Position numbers and translations under genes: made by a program. A stretch of 64,000 nucleotides of DNA from Flectonema sp. DT1601 (lineage: Eukaryota; Euglenozoa; Diplonemea; Diplonemida; Diplonemidae). The notes beneath the pieces were generated by a model, which was not told the origin of the DNA, did not search any database, and saw only the letters and a list, made by a program, of their open reading frames with translations. The stretch is taken from assembly GCA_964019425.1 (NCBI GenBank), contig OZ025853.1:606227-670226 (forward strand). The letters run 5' to 3'. This document shows positions 38,307 to 49,700 of the stretch, piece by piece. Positions within the stretch are counted from its first letter, which is position 1; the number at the start of each line of letters is the position of its first letter.

Positions 38307-40301
38307 TCACTCCTTTCTTCGTTTGAGATACATTCTCACGGGGCCAGAGGACACAGTTGTGCTGCTAGTCTCTGAGTCTGAAGCCCCAGTGGTACTGCTG
38401 CTGCATTCTGTGTCTTGAGATCTCTCTGAGCCAGGGCAGTTCCTTCTATCATGACTATGTTCACCACATGCCCCGCACTTCCGCTTCTTCCTTCCTGACT
38501 GTGGGGGGGTCTTACTGGTGTGCTGCTTCTTAAGGCTGCGCGCATGTGCTAGACCTCCAAACAAGACATCCTTCCTCTCTCGCTTATTCTTCAGAGAGTT
38601 GATAAGCTTCGAGTGCTCGATCTGTTCACATTCGTCAGTATCATCGCCGATGGTCAGGGGGGTTCTGCCAATTATTAGTTTCTCGGTCTTCGTTAACGGC
38701 AATTTTGACGAGATCCTGGGGATGTGGGTATGTGTGAGGGCCGTCTTGTCTTGCTTGAGCTCGAACTGGGTCTTCTCATCGGCGAAGGTGGTGAAGAATA
38801 TCCGCCCCTGGCTATCCTTGCGGTATGTGAGGATACTAGTAATAGCAGGTATCCTGAAATTCTGAACAGTTACTGCTTGCTCTTTAAAGAATAGAAAGAC
38901 GGGATCTGTGTTCGCGAGCTTCCGCAGTGCAGCACTGACATCGGTTAATGTTACTATGGCCTTCTCTCTTGAGGCAGTCTGGATGATGTTGGAGATGCAG
39001 CCGAAGTGCCTGTCACAGTTGCTCTTGCCATGTCGCCCAGGAAAGAAGTTCACACTCACAACTCTTGCATGGAGGAGAAGCTGGCTCACAATAGTTACAT
39101 TCTGGAAGTGGGTTCCGCTATCACACCAGACATGGACACGCTTGGTGCTGTCTTTTATGATATCCATCTCCCAGAACTTCTTTAACACAAGGTGCGTTAC
39201 TGCTGCATCTTGGTTGGTATGTGGCATCAAAAAATCGACAAAGCGTGCCTCTACTTTGTCACTGTTATTATGCTTGGAGTGGATGCAGAACCCAAGGCAG
39301 CTGTATTTCCCCTGCTCATAGAAGTGGGAGTTTGGTTCTTCTGGGACTTGAGGCAGAGTTCCCTTTTCCTTGTAGTCCAGTGTGACTACTAAGCTATCCT
39401 CAGGGTCGTCTATCAACTCGGCGTAAACGGCATTTTGCCTGCGGAATTCCTCGATGTGCATGTCGATCTCCACCAACTGGCTGATGTACTCGGCAGCTTT
39501 GGGCCTTACAGCACTCGGGAGACTAGCTGTATTTGAGACCATGAGCTGAAGTATGAGACCGGGGGTGCGAGCTGCGTTCCAGACTACAGAGGAATATCCG
39601 CTCTTCCTTTCAACACCCTTTATTAGCTTGGTGAGTTTCTTGCGAATACCCTGACCAGCTAGGCAGTAGTTGCAAACGTCTGTTCGACGAGCCAACTTTC
39701 GATATTCGTCAGGTCGCATCCGACGATAAGTCGTGTGAGATACAACGCCTTTGAGCACACTGTTTGCATAGATTGAGCCGTGTGGAGGGAGGACGTTCTG
39801 TATCGTTACAGTAGAGTTGCGCTGCTTAGACAGCCGCTTCATGACGATGCTTGTCTCGGAGGATGATGCCCTGTACTCTGTATCTACCACTTGTTCTAAT
39901 TCCAGACATATCTTCCTTGGGCGACCAATCTCTGCTGGCTGCTGATCCCTGTTAAACCACGCAGTTCTCTTAAAGGGTATAGCTGCCTCAAGAATGTGCT
40001 TGTGAGTCCATCCTTCTTCCGCCAAACTCTGCATAACCTCACGCCGATCACCGGTTTCCATCTTGACCAGCTTCTCGCCAACAGTTGTAGGTACAACGCT
40101 CTTCCAAAGCACGGAATTCCCAACTGTACCTCTCAGTAGAGCGGGTACATCCCCCCCAGATAGACACTCGAGCAGCTTCCTAATGACCTTTACCCACTTC
40201 TTCGTTGTGCCACTCGTCTTGTTCCTTTCTCCCCACCGAGGTTGTGTTCGCATCGTATGCATGATCTCTTCAAACCGCTCAAGGGTGCTAGTTGTATTCA
40301 T
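38307..40301 (-). CDS. Transposase, DDE/RNase H-like, with CCHC zinc knuckle
   Basis: 664 residues in one open frame, start context acaATG on the minus strand. Candidate catalytic acids lie at D309 (VVTLDYKEK), D394 (HVWCDSGTHFQN) and D430 (GRHGKSNCDRHFG). The motif order D ... W-x-D-x-G-x-H-F ... HGKS-x-CD is seen in several eukaryotic transposase-like proteins. A C-x2-C-x4-H-x4-C zinc knuckle (C609, C612, H617, C622) sits in a basic C-terminal tail that ends in a Ser/Thr-rich stretch. A CxxC pair (C210, C213) and a basic N-terminal half probably bind DNA. It is the only supported gene on the minus strand of the window. Superfamily not assigned with confidence. Confidence 0.82.
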   Translation of the reverse strand: MNTTSTLERFEEIMHTMRTQPRWGERNKTSGTTKKWVKVIRKLLECLSGGDVPALLRGTVGNSVLWKSVVPTTVGEKLVKMETGDRREVMQSLAEEGWTHKHILEAAIPFKRTAWFNRDQQPAEIGRPRKICLELEQVVDTEYRASSSETSIVMKRLSKQRNSTVTIQNVLPPHGSIYANSVLKGVVSHTTYRRMRPDEYRKLARRTDVCNYCLAGQGIRKKLTKLIKGVERKSGYSSVVWNAARTPGLILQLMVSNTASLPSAVRPKAAEYISQLVEIDMHIEEFRRQNAVYAELIDDPEDSLVVTLDYKEKGTLPQVPEEPNSHFYEQGKYSCLGFCIHSKHNNSDKVEARFVDFLMPHTNQDAAVTHLVLKKFWEMDIIKDSTKRVHVWCDSGTHFQNVTIVSQLLLHARVVSVNFFPGRHGKSNCDRHFGCISNIIQTASREKAIVTLTDVSAALRKLANTDPVFLFFKEQAVTVQNFRIPAITSILTYRKDSQGRIFFTTFADEKTQFELKQDKTALTHTHIPRISSKLPLTKTEKLIIGRTPLTIGDDTDECEQIEHSKLINSLKNKRERKDVLFGGLAHARSLKKQHTSKTPPQSGRKKRKCGACGEHSHDRRNCPGSERSQDTECSSSTTGASDSETSSTTVSSGPVRMYLKRRKE

Positions 40302-40365
40302 TGTTAGTCTATGAGTTTATGTAGGCTGAAGTTGGGTAGAAACCATAAAACCGCCCCAATTGTAC

Positions 40366-40560
40366 CCACAGTCAGTGTAAATATAACCATTTTGCATGAG
40401 AAAATATGGAATTTTGGAACTGGCGATGAGTAAAGTGGGATCCCAGACACGGATTTCAATTTTTCGAGTATAGAACATCATAGGAAAAGTGGTCAGAATA
40501 TGTCCCAGGTGCTGCCAGTTACCTTTGGCCCAAATAGTCCTGTACTTTTGGCACATCCTC
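40366..40560. repeat. Transposon terminal inverted repeat, right
   Basis: Reverse complement of 37959-38151 with a handful of differences, mostly at the inner end. Confidence 0.9.
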
Positions 40561-40564
40561 ATAT

Positions 40565-41649
40565 ATAAGCAATTTCTTTTTTTTTTCACAATTTTTTATT
40601 TATTTATTACTGTTCTGTCCCAACGGGACGACAAATGGAAAATGTCCTCCCTTAGCTGAAAATGCACACTGCACCCTGTTTTATCAAGTCCTTTGTTTTT
40701 GTTTTCCTGAAAGATATCTGTAGTTGTTGTTATATTAATATGCTAGCACGAAAACGACAGCTAGGTTTATGATGATTGGATATGTGGCTTAGGTTATCTG
40801 TTTGTTACATTTGGAAGTATTTTACAACAGGTTTATCGAACCTGTATCTGCAATGTATGCAACCCTGGGATGGGAATATAGGAATTTAGTTATATTAATA
40901 AGGTTATCGTTCATTATTTCCAATAAAATAGAAATGTGGGAAGAACTATGGGATGGCGGAACGCAGCCCCCCCCCAACCCCCCCCAAGGGGGGGAGCCAC
41001 TAATAAAGGCCAACCTCCTGAAAAAGAATCAAGAAAAAGCAAAAATGCCCTCACCCAGGGTCGAACTGGACGGTTTACAGCCATTTTGGGTTTTGTAAAG
41101 AATGGTTAGTTCTGAAACTATTTGTGTAGGAAAGACCCTTTACCCAAAAAGAAATGAAATCAAAGATTGCTTTTTCACAGCTTGGCACCTAAAATCCAAA
41201 ACTCATTAAGAAGGAAAAAATTATTTCAAAAAGAAAATTTTTGCTAACTAAATTGGCAGCCATACACCTAAATTTCAAAACCATACCACTTACTAACAAA
41301 GTTTCTTTCTCATCACTTTTTATATTTTAAGAAAATGGTTAACAGGAATTTATGAAGACTTTTGGATAGATCAACTATGTGTTCCCATCTTTTTTAGGAG
41401 ATCTGTAGAAAAAAATAAATCTTTCAGAAAATATTATAAAAGAAAGATTTTTTCTGAAGAATTTCTTTTTAACTACCTACTAAATTGGCAACCATACACT
41501 TAAATTTCAAAACCATACTAAAAAAGAATTTTCATCACATTTTATACTTTAAGAAAATGGTTACCCATCTCTTTTAGACCTGCTCGGGCACAAAAATCCA
41601 GCATTTTTCCTTAGGCAAATAAATCTTACTTACTTCCTACTGAAGAAAA
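40565..41649 (+). repeat. Module A, right part (after the transposon)
   Basis: It continues the module after the insertion and matches ~45690-46785. It holds a C9-AA-C8-AA-G8 tract (40967-40994), another antisense box-B-like GGGTCGAACT (41058-41067), and AT-rich sequence that leads without a break into the satellite. Confidence 0.9.
40967..40994. repeat. C-tract / G-tract hairpin (quadruplex-capable)
   Basis: Two long C runs followed by a G run: the minus strand can form a G-quadruplex, and the C and G runs can also pair as a hairpin. The module B counterpart at 46095-46127 has a longer first C run. Confidence 0.75.
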
Positions 41650-43197
41650 TTGGCAGCTTAAATTTGTTTGCAGGAAGAAAATAAGCAGCCAAAATTTGCT
41701 TGCGGGAAGAGAATAAGCAGCCAAAATTTGCTTGCGGGAAGAAAATAAGCAGCCAAAATTTGCTTGCGGGAAGAAAATAAGCTAAAATTTGCTTGCGGGG
41801 AAAAAGTAAGCAGCTAAAATTTGCTTGCGGGAAGAAAATAAGCAGCTTAAATTTGTTTGCAGGAAGAAAATAAGCAGCCAAAATTTGCTTGCGGGAAGAG
41901 AATAAGCAGCCAAAATTTGCTTGCGGGAAGAAAATAAGCAGCCAAAATTTGCTTGCGGGAAGGGAATAAGCAGCCAAAATTTGCTTGCGGGAAGAAAATA
42001 AGCAGCCAAAATTTGCTTGCAGGAAGAAAATAAGCAGCCAAAATTTGCTTGCGGGAAGGGAATAAGCAGCCAAAATTTGCTTGCGGGAAGAAAATAAGCA
42101 GCCAAAATTTGCTTGCGGGAAGAAAATAAGCAGCTAAAATTTGCTTGCGGGAAGAGGGTCAGCAGCCAAAATTTGCTTGCAGGAAGAAAATAAGCAGCCA
42201 AAATTTGCTTGCGGGAAGAAAATAAGCAGCCAAAATTTGCTTGCGGGAAGGGAATCAGCAGCCAAAATTTGCTTGCAGGAAGAAAATAAGCAGCCAAAAT
42301 TTGCTTGCGGGAAGAAAATAAGCAGCTAAAATTTGCTTGCGGGAAGAGAATAAGCAGCCAAAATTTGCTTGCAGGAAGAAAATAAGCAGCCAAAATTTGT
42401 TTGCAGGAAGAAAATAAGCAGCCAAAATTTGCTTGCGGGAAGGGAATAAGCAGCCAAAATTTGCTTGCGGGAAGAAAATAAGCAGCCAAAATTTGCTTGC
42501 GGGAAGAAAATAAGCAGCTAAAATTTGCTTGCGGGAAGAGAGTCAGCAGCTAAAATTTGCTTGCAGGAAGAAAATAAGCAGCCAAAATTTGCTTGCGGGA
42601 AGAAAATAAGCAGCCAAAATTTGCTTGCGGGAAGAGAATCAGCAGCCAAAATTTGCTTGCAGGAAGAAAATAAGCAGCCAAAATTTGCTTGCGGGAAGAA
42701 AATAAGCAGCTAAAATTTGCTTGCGGGAAGAGAATAAGCAGCCAAAATTTGCTTGCGGGAAGAAAATAAGCAGCCAAAATTTGCTTGCGGGAAGAGAATC
42801 AGCAGCCAAAATTTGCTTGCAGGAAGAAAATAAGCAGCTAAAATTTGCTTGCAGGAAGAGAATAAGCAGCCAAAATTTGCTTGCGGGAAGAGAATCAGCA
42901 GCCAAAATTTGCTTGCAGGAAGAAAATAAGCAGCCAAAATTTGCTTGCGGGAAGAAAATAAGCAGCTAAAATTTGCTTGCGGGAAGAGAATAAGCAGCCA
43001 AAATTTGCTTGCGGGAAGAAAATAAGCAGCCAAAATTTGCTTGCGGGAAGAGAATCAGCAGCCAAAATTTGCTTGCAGGAAGAAAATAAGCAGCCAAAAT
43101 TTGCTTGCGGGAAGAAAATAAGCAGCCAAAATTTGCTTGCGGGAAGAAAATAAGCAGCTAAAATTTGCTTGCAAGAAGAAAATTAGCAGCCAAAACT
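41650..43197. repeat. Satellite array A, 32-bp unit
   Basis: About 48 tandem copies. The unit is AAAATTTGCTTGCGGG followed by AAGAAAATAAGCAGCC, with variants GAGAATCAGC and GGGAATAAGC. Most units end GCAGCC, unlike array B, whose units end GCAGCT, so the two arrays have been homogenised separately. Because 32 is not a multiple of 3, the minus strand is open in all frames and gives long artefact ORFs. Confidence 0.97.
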
Positions 43198-43334
43198 TGC
43201 TCAGCGGTGCTACATAAGCATTGATTGCAGAAAGGTGGCAAAAATGAAAGGAATTATTTATTAAAACCCAAATTGTCTAAACCATAACAAAAAGACAGCT
43301 TGGCAGGTTAACATGCAACACTCTACCTTTCTTC
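43198..43334 (+). other. Junction between satellite A and the 136-bp array
   Basis: Degenerate satellite fades into unique AT-rich sequence. A short stretch around 43310-43334 ('catgcaac...ctacctttc') recurs at 44526-44545. Confidence 0.5.
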
Positions 43335-44262
43335 CTGTAATGCGTGACACCATTCAACACTTACGTAGCACTTAGCACCAGGCCTGCTTGCGGGAAGAAA
43401 CAGAAGCCTCATTCCCAGTACGGAAGTAGCTAGGCCTGGCCAGCTTACATAGCACTTCTGAGCAACCTAATATTATTCCTGTAATGCGTGACACTATTAC
43501 GTAGCACTTAGCACCAGGCCTGCTAGCAGGAAGAAACAGAAGCCTCATTCCCAGTACGGAAGTAGCTAGGCCTGGCCAGCTTACATAGCACTTCTGAGCA
43601 ACCTAATATTATTCCTGTAATGCGTGACACTATTACGTAGCACTTAGCACCAGGCCTGCTAGCAGGAAGAAACAGAAGCCTCATTCCCAGTACGGAAGTA
43701 GCTAGGCCTGGCCAGCTTACATGGCACTTCTGAGCAACCTAATATTATTCCTGTAATGCGTGACACTATTACGTAGCACTTAGCACCAGGCCTGCTAGCA
43801 GGAAGAAACAGAAGCCCCATTCTCAGTACGGAAGTAGCTAGGCCTGGCGCTTAGATAGCACTTCTGGGCGACCTAATATTATTCCTGTAATGTGTGGCAC
43901 TATTACGTAGCACTTAGCACCAGGCCTGCTAGTAGGAAGAAACAGAAGCCTCATTCTCAGTACGGAAGTAGCTAGGCCTGGCGCTTACATAGCACTTCTG
44001 GGCGACCTAATATTATTCCTGTAATGCGTGACACTATTACGTAGCACTTAGCACCAGGCCTGCTAGCAGGAAGAAACAGAAGCCTCATTCTCAGTACGGA
44101 AGTGGCTAGGCCTGGCCAGCTTACATAGCACTTCTGAGCAACCTAATATTATTCCTGTAATGCGTGACACTATTACGTAGCACTTAGCACCAGGCCTGCT
44201 AGCAGGAAGAAACAGAAGCCCCATTCTCAGTACGGAAGTAGCTAGGCCTGGCCAGCTTACAG
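43335..44262. repeat. 136-bp tandem repeat, about 6.8 units
   Basis: The landmark CCTGTAATG occurs at 43478, 43614, 43750, 43884, 44018 and 44154, giving steps of 136, 136, 134, 134 and 136 bp. Each unit contains GTGACACTATTACGTAGCAC, GGCCTGCTAGCAGGAAGAAA and GTAGCTAGGCCTGG. The first unit has TGCTTGCGGGAAGAAA, the same core as the satellite. Confidence 0.95.
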
Positions 44263-44723
44263 TGCTGCGTAAGTTTTGACTGGCAAACAACTGCAAAACT
44301 CTTTTCTCCACCCAGAAATTTGTGAAGACTTTTCGGGGCCGATAGACCGAGAGATAACCATAAAAAAAGATGTACTCATGTTTTTTTGGAGGTGGGTGGC
44401 ACAAAAAGTGGTAAAAAAAAAAAAAAAATTCCGTGACAAAGGCAAATAACAGCAATTTTCTTTCTGCAAACGCCCGCCGTGGATCATCAGATTGTCATTT
44501 GGTAGCGCCGACTTGCCACAGGTCAATATGCAACGCTACTTTTCCTTCCGTAATGCGTGGCACCAGTCAACACTTATGTTGCACTTAGAACCAGACCTTC
44601 TTGCGGGAATGCAAAGAAGAATTAGTGTGTAATTAGGTGAGGCCTGGCCTGGGTACCTTGCCCAGGACTTGGTGGATTTCCTCAGAACCCAAAATATCCC
44701 CAATGCTGACAATTATATAGGAG
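44263..44723 (+). other. Spacer with a diverged 136-bp unit
   Basis: 44546-44650 is a diverged relative of the 136-bp unit (CCGTAATGCGTGGCACC, CTTCTTGCGGGAA). The rest is unique, with an A run at about 44413-44429. No gene seen. Confidence 0.6.
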
Positions 44724-44828
44724 AAACCCGCAAACCCGCAAACCCGCAAACCCGCAAACCCGCAAACCCGCAAACCCGCAAACCCGCAAACCCGCAAACC
44801 CGCAAACCCGCAAACCCGCAAACCCGCA
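44724..44828 (+). repeat. CCCGCAAA minisatellite, 13 units
   Basis: Thirteen perfect 8-bp units at the head of module B; module A has about three at the same place, so the tract is length-variable. The other strand reads TTTGCGGG, a G-rich telomere-like pattern. Confidence 0.97.
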
Positions 44829-46785
44829 CTAGGGATACCCCTTCCAGGCTCGCGTTGCTCGCACACGACTTCTTTTTTTTAAGCTTTCTGAACAAACATT
44901 ATTTCTACAACCAAGTCACGTCTGTTTTTATTCCCTGGCTAGGTACCCGTCCAGGGTACAAATTTGAACTTAACTTTACGCTCGCTTCGCTCGCGTTAAG
45001 TTAAGTCCAATTTTGTACCTTTTCCTTGCTACTTTCTTCTTACTAATTTTTCTGGTTGAAAAACACAAAAAATGTGCCTGGGAATTGAACCCTTGCCACG
45101 GCTACCGAAGAGATTTAAGGCATCCACTCGGCTGTGCAGCCCTGGGATTTTCTTTTTTTTTATTATTTATTTATTTGTGTGTTCTTAGCCTCTTTATGGA
45201 AATCCTTCCATTTTCCCTTCCCTCCAGTCTTAACGTAGGAGAGTCTACCAGGTGCCTACCCTGGACGCCCTTCGGGCGCGGGATTTGAACTAATTGCGTG
45301 TACGGGCGCGATGGGCTATTGCAGTGGCAGGGGGTCGAACCAGCGATCACCCTGCCCCTGGGATATCGCAACTTTTTATTATTATTACTTTTCTGCAATT
45401 CTTATTTATAAATAAGTTTTCGAAAAGGTGGGAAGTAACGGACTGGGAGCTCTTGGCTCCTGCCCTATTCCCGATGTAAACATTCTTTTTTTTTTTTTCT
45501 TTTTTTTTTTTTAACAGGCCCAAAGGGCGACAATGAAAGATGCTGACCAGGGAATAATATTCAAATGAATTCTCGTTTCAAAGAAACGAACAGGATTAAG
45601 GGAGAGGCAGAAAAAAAAAAAAAAAATAATATGAAGAGGAAATAATCAAACATGAAAAAAAAAAATAGAATAAAAATAAATAAACGTTATATATAAGCAA
45701 TTTCTTTTTTCTTTCGCAGTTTTTTATTTATTTATTACTTTTCTGTCCCAACGGGACGACAAATGAAAAATGTCCTCCCTTAGCTGAAAATGCACACTGC
45801 ACCCTGTTTTATCAAGTCCTTTGTTTTTGTTTTTCTGAAAGATATCTGTAGTTGTTGTTATATTAATATGCTAGCACGAAAACGACGGCTAGGTTTATGA
45901 TGATTGGATATGTGGCTTAGGTTATCTGTTTGTTACATTTGGAAGTATTTTACAACAGGTTTATCGAACCTGTATCTGCAATGTGTGCGACCCTGGGATG
46001 GGAATATAGGAATTTAGTTATATTAATAAGGTTATTGTTCATTATTTCCAATAAAATAGAAATGTGGGAAGAACTATGGGATGGCGGAACGCAGCCCCCC
46101 CCCCCCCAACCCCCCCCAAGGGGGGGAGCCACTAATAAAGGCCAACCTCCTGAAAAAGAATCAAGAAAAAACGAAAATGCCCTCACCCAAGGTCGAACTG
46201 GACGGTTTACAGCCATTTTGGGTTTTGTAAAGAATGGTTAGTTCTGAAACTATTTGTGTAGGAAAGACCCCTTACCCAAAAAGAAATGAAATCAAAGATT
46301 GCTTTTTCACAGCTTGGCACCTAAAAACCCAAAACTCATTAAGAAGGAAAAAACTATTTCAAAAAGAAAATTTTTGCTAACTAAATTGGCAGCCATACAC
46401 CTAAATTTCAAAACCATACCACTTACTAACAAAATTTCTTTCTCATCACTTTTTATATTTTAAGAAAATGGTTAACAGGAATTTATGAAGACTTTTGGAT
46501 AGATCAACTATGTGTTCCCATCTTTTCTAGGAGATCTGTAGAAAAAAATAAATCTTTCAGAAAATATTATAAAAGAAAGATTTCTTCTGAAGAATTTCTT
46601 TTTAACTACCTACTAAATTGGCAACCATACACTTAAATTTCAAAACCATACTAAAAAAGAATTTTCATCACATTTTATACTTTAAGAAAATGGTTACCCA
46701 TCTTTTTTAGACCTGCTCGGGCACAAAAATCCAGCATTCCTCCTTAGGCAAAAATAAATCTTACTTACTTCCTACTGAAGAAAAT
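44829..46785 (+). repeat. Module B (uninterrupted copy)
   Basis: It matches module A end to end, with the empty transposon site near 45677 and a single copy of the 219-bp segment. The long inverted repeat lies at 44954-45018. The third tRNA-like fragment has lost ~27 bp covering its box-A side (near 45345). The module runs into satellite array B in the same way that module A runs into array A. Confidence 0.92.
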
Positions 46786-49700
46786 TGGCAGCTTAAATTT
46801 ATTTGCAGGAAAAAAGTAAGCAGCTAAAATTTGCTTGCGGGAAGAAAATAAGCTAAAATTTGCTTGCGGGAAGAAAATAAGCTAAAATTTGCTTGCGGGG
46901 AAAAAGTAAGCAGCTAAAATTTGCTTGCGGGAAGAAAATAAGCAGCTAAAATTTGCTTGCGGGAAGAAAATAAGCTAAAATTTGCTTGCGGGAAGAAAAT
47001 AAGCTAAAATTTGCTTGCGGGGAAAAAGTAAGCAGCTAAAATTTGCTTGCGGGAAGAAAATAAGCAGCTAAAATTTGCTTGCGGGAAGAAAATAAGCTAA
47101 AATTTGCTTGCGGGAAGAAAATAAGCTAAAATTTGCTTGCGGGGAAAAAGTAAGCAGCTAAAATTTGCTTGCGGGAAGAAAATAAGCAGCTAAAATTTGC
47201 TTGCGGGAAGAAAATAAGCAGCTAAAATTTGCTTGCGGGAAGAAAATAAGCAGCTAAAATTTGCTTGCGGGGAAAAAGTAAGCAGCTAAAATTTGCTTGC
47301 GGGAAGAAAATAAGCAGCTAAAATTTGCTTGCGGGAAGAAAATAAGCTAAAATTTGCTTGCGGGAAGAAAATAAGCTAAAATTTGCTTGCGGGAAGAAAA
47401 TAAGCAGCTAAAATTTGCTTGCGGGAAGAAAATAAGCTAAAATTTGCTTGCGGGAAGAAAATAAGCTAAAATTTGCTTGCGGGGAAAAAGTAAGCAGCTA
47501 AAATTTGCTTGCGGGAAGAAAATAAGCAGCTAAAATTTGCTTGCGGGAAGAAAATAAGCTAAAATTTGCTTGCGGGGAAAAAGTAAGCAGCTAAAATTTG
47601 CTTGCGGGAAGAAAATAAGCAGCTAAAATTTGCTTGCGGGAAGAAAATAAGCTAAAATTTGCTTGCGGGAAGAAAATAAGCTAAAATTTGCTTGCGGGGA
47701 AAAAGTAAGCAGCTAAAATTTGCTTGCGGGAAGAAAATAAGCAGCTAAAATTTGCTTGCGGGAAGAAAATAAGCTAAAATTTGCTTGCGGGGAAAAAGTA
47801 AGCAGCTAAAATTTGCTTGCGGGAAGAAAATAAGCAGCTAAAATTTGCTTGCGGGAAGAAAATAAGCTAAAATTTGCTTGCGGGGAAAAAGTAAGCAGCT
47901 AAAATTTGCTTGCGGGAAGAAAATAAGCAGCTAAAATTTGCTTGCGGGAAGAAAATAAGCAGCTAAAATTTGCTTGCGGGAAGAAAATAAGCTAAAATTT
48001 GCTTGCGGGGAAAAAGTAAGCAGCTAAAATTTGCTTGCGGGAAGAAAATAAGCAGCTAAAATTTGCTTGCGGGAAGAAAATAAGCTAAAATTTGCTTGCG
48101 GGAAGAAAATAAGCAGCTAAAATTTGCTTGCGGGAAGAAAATAAGCAGCTAAAATTTGCTTGCGGGGAAAAAGTAAGCAGCTAAAATTTGCTTGCGGGAA
48201 GAAAATAAGCAGCTAAAATTTGCTTGCGGGAAGAAAATAAGCAGCTAAAATTTGCTTGCGGGAAGAAAATAAGCTAAAATTTGCTTGCGGGGAAAAAGTA
48301 AGCAGCTAAAATTTGCTTGCGGGAAGAAAATAAGCAGCTAAAATTTGCTTGCGGGAAGAAAATAAGCAGCTAAAATTTGCTTGCGGGAAGAAAATAAGCT
48401 AAAATTTGCTTGCGGGGAAAAAGTAAGCAGCTAAAATTTGCTTGCGGGAAGAAAATAAGCAGCTAAAATTTGCTTGCGGGAAGAAAATAAGCTAAAATTT
48501 GCTTGCGGGGAAAAAGTAAGCAGCTAAAATTTGCTTGCGGGAAGAAAATAAGCAGCTAAAATTTGCTTGCGGGGAAAAAGTAAGCAGCTAAAATTTGCTT
48601 GCGGGAAGAAAATAAGCAGCTAAAATTTGCTTGCGGGAAGAAAATAAGCAGCTAAAATTTGCTTGCGGGAAGAAAATAAGCTAAAATTTGCTTGCGGGGA
48701 AAAAGTAAGCAGCTAAAATTTGCTTGCGGGAAGAAAATAAGCAGCTAAAATTTGCTTGCGGGGAAAAAGTAAGCAGCTAAAATTTGCTTGCGGGAAGAAA
48801 ATAAGCAGCTAAAATTTGCTTGCGGGGAAAAAGTAAGCAGCTAAAATTTGCTTGCGGGAAGAAAATAAGCTAAAATTTGCTTGCGGGAAGAAAATAAGCT
48901 AAAATTTGCTTGCGGGGAAAAAGTAAGCAGCTAAAATTTGCTTGCGGGAAGAAAATAAGCAGCTAAAATTTGCTTGCGGGAAGAAAATAAGCTAAAATTT
49001 GCTTGCGGGAAGAAAATAAGCAGCTAAAATTTGCTTGCGGGAAGAAAATAAGCAGCTAAAATTTGCTTGCGGGGAAAAAGTAAGCAGCTAAAATTTGCTT
49101 GCGGGAAGAAAATAAGCAGCTAAAATTTGCTTGCGGGAAGAAAATAAGCTAAAATTTGCTTGCGGGGAAAAAGTAAGCAGCTAAAATTTGCTTGCGGGAA
49201 GAAAATAAGCAGCTAAAATTTGCTTGCGGGAAGAAAATAAGCAGCTAAAATTTGCTTGCGGGAAGAAAATAAGCTAAAATTTGCTTGCGGGGAAAAAGTA
49301 AGCAGCTAAAATTTGCTTGCGGGAAGAAAATAAGCAGCTAAAATTTGCTTGCGGGAAGAAAATAAGCTAAAATTTGCTTGCGGGGAAAAAGTAAGCAGCT
49401 AAAATTTGCTTGCGGGAAGAAAATAAGCAGCTAAAATTTGCTTGCGGGGAAAAAGTAAGCAGCTAAAATTTGCTTGCGGGAAGAAAATAAGCAGCTAAAA
49501 TTTGCTTGCGGGAAGAAAATAAGCAGCTAAAATTTGCTTGCGGGAAGAAAATAAGCTAAAATTTGCTTGCGGGGAAAAAGTAAGCAGCTAAAATTTGCTT
49601 GCGGGAAGAAAATAAGCAGCTAAAATTTGCTTGCGGGGAAAAAGTAAGCAGCTAAAATTTGCTTGCGGGAAGAAAATAAGCAGCTAAAATTTGCTTGCGG

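Larger units (their letters stand above)
37959..40560 (-). mobile_element. DNA transposon with ~195-bp terminal inverted repeats
   Basis: The element is 2,602 bp, bounded by 4-bp ATAT duplications (37955-37958 and 40561-40564). The homologous module B at ~45677 reads straight through with a single ATAT, giving the empty site. Terminal inverted repeats of about 195 bp (37959-38151 and 40366-40560) are nearly identical; the outermost bases are GAGAGGATG and GAGGATGTG. One open transposase gene lies between. Long TIRs, a 4-bp target duplication and GAG ends recall the Sola superfamily, but other superfamilies also make 4-bp duplications. The intact frame and similar TIRs indicate a young, possibly active copy. 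Confidence 0.9.

Noticed and set aside
41630-43033. Long minus-strand open frames reading FLPASKFWLLI and related repeats
   Set aside because: They come from the 32-bp satellite being open in every frame; the same peptide shifts through all three frames, with no start signal or codon bias.
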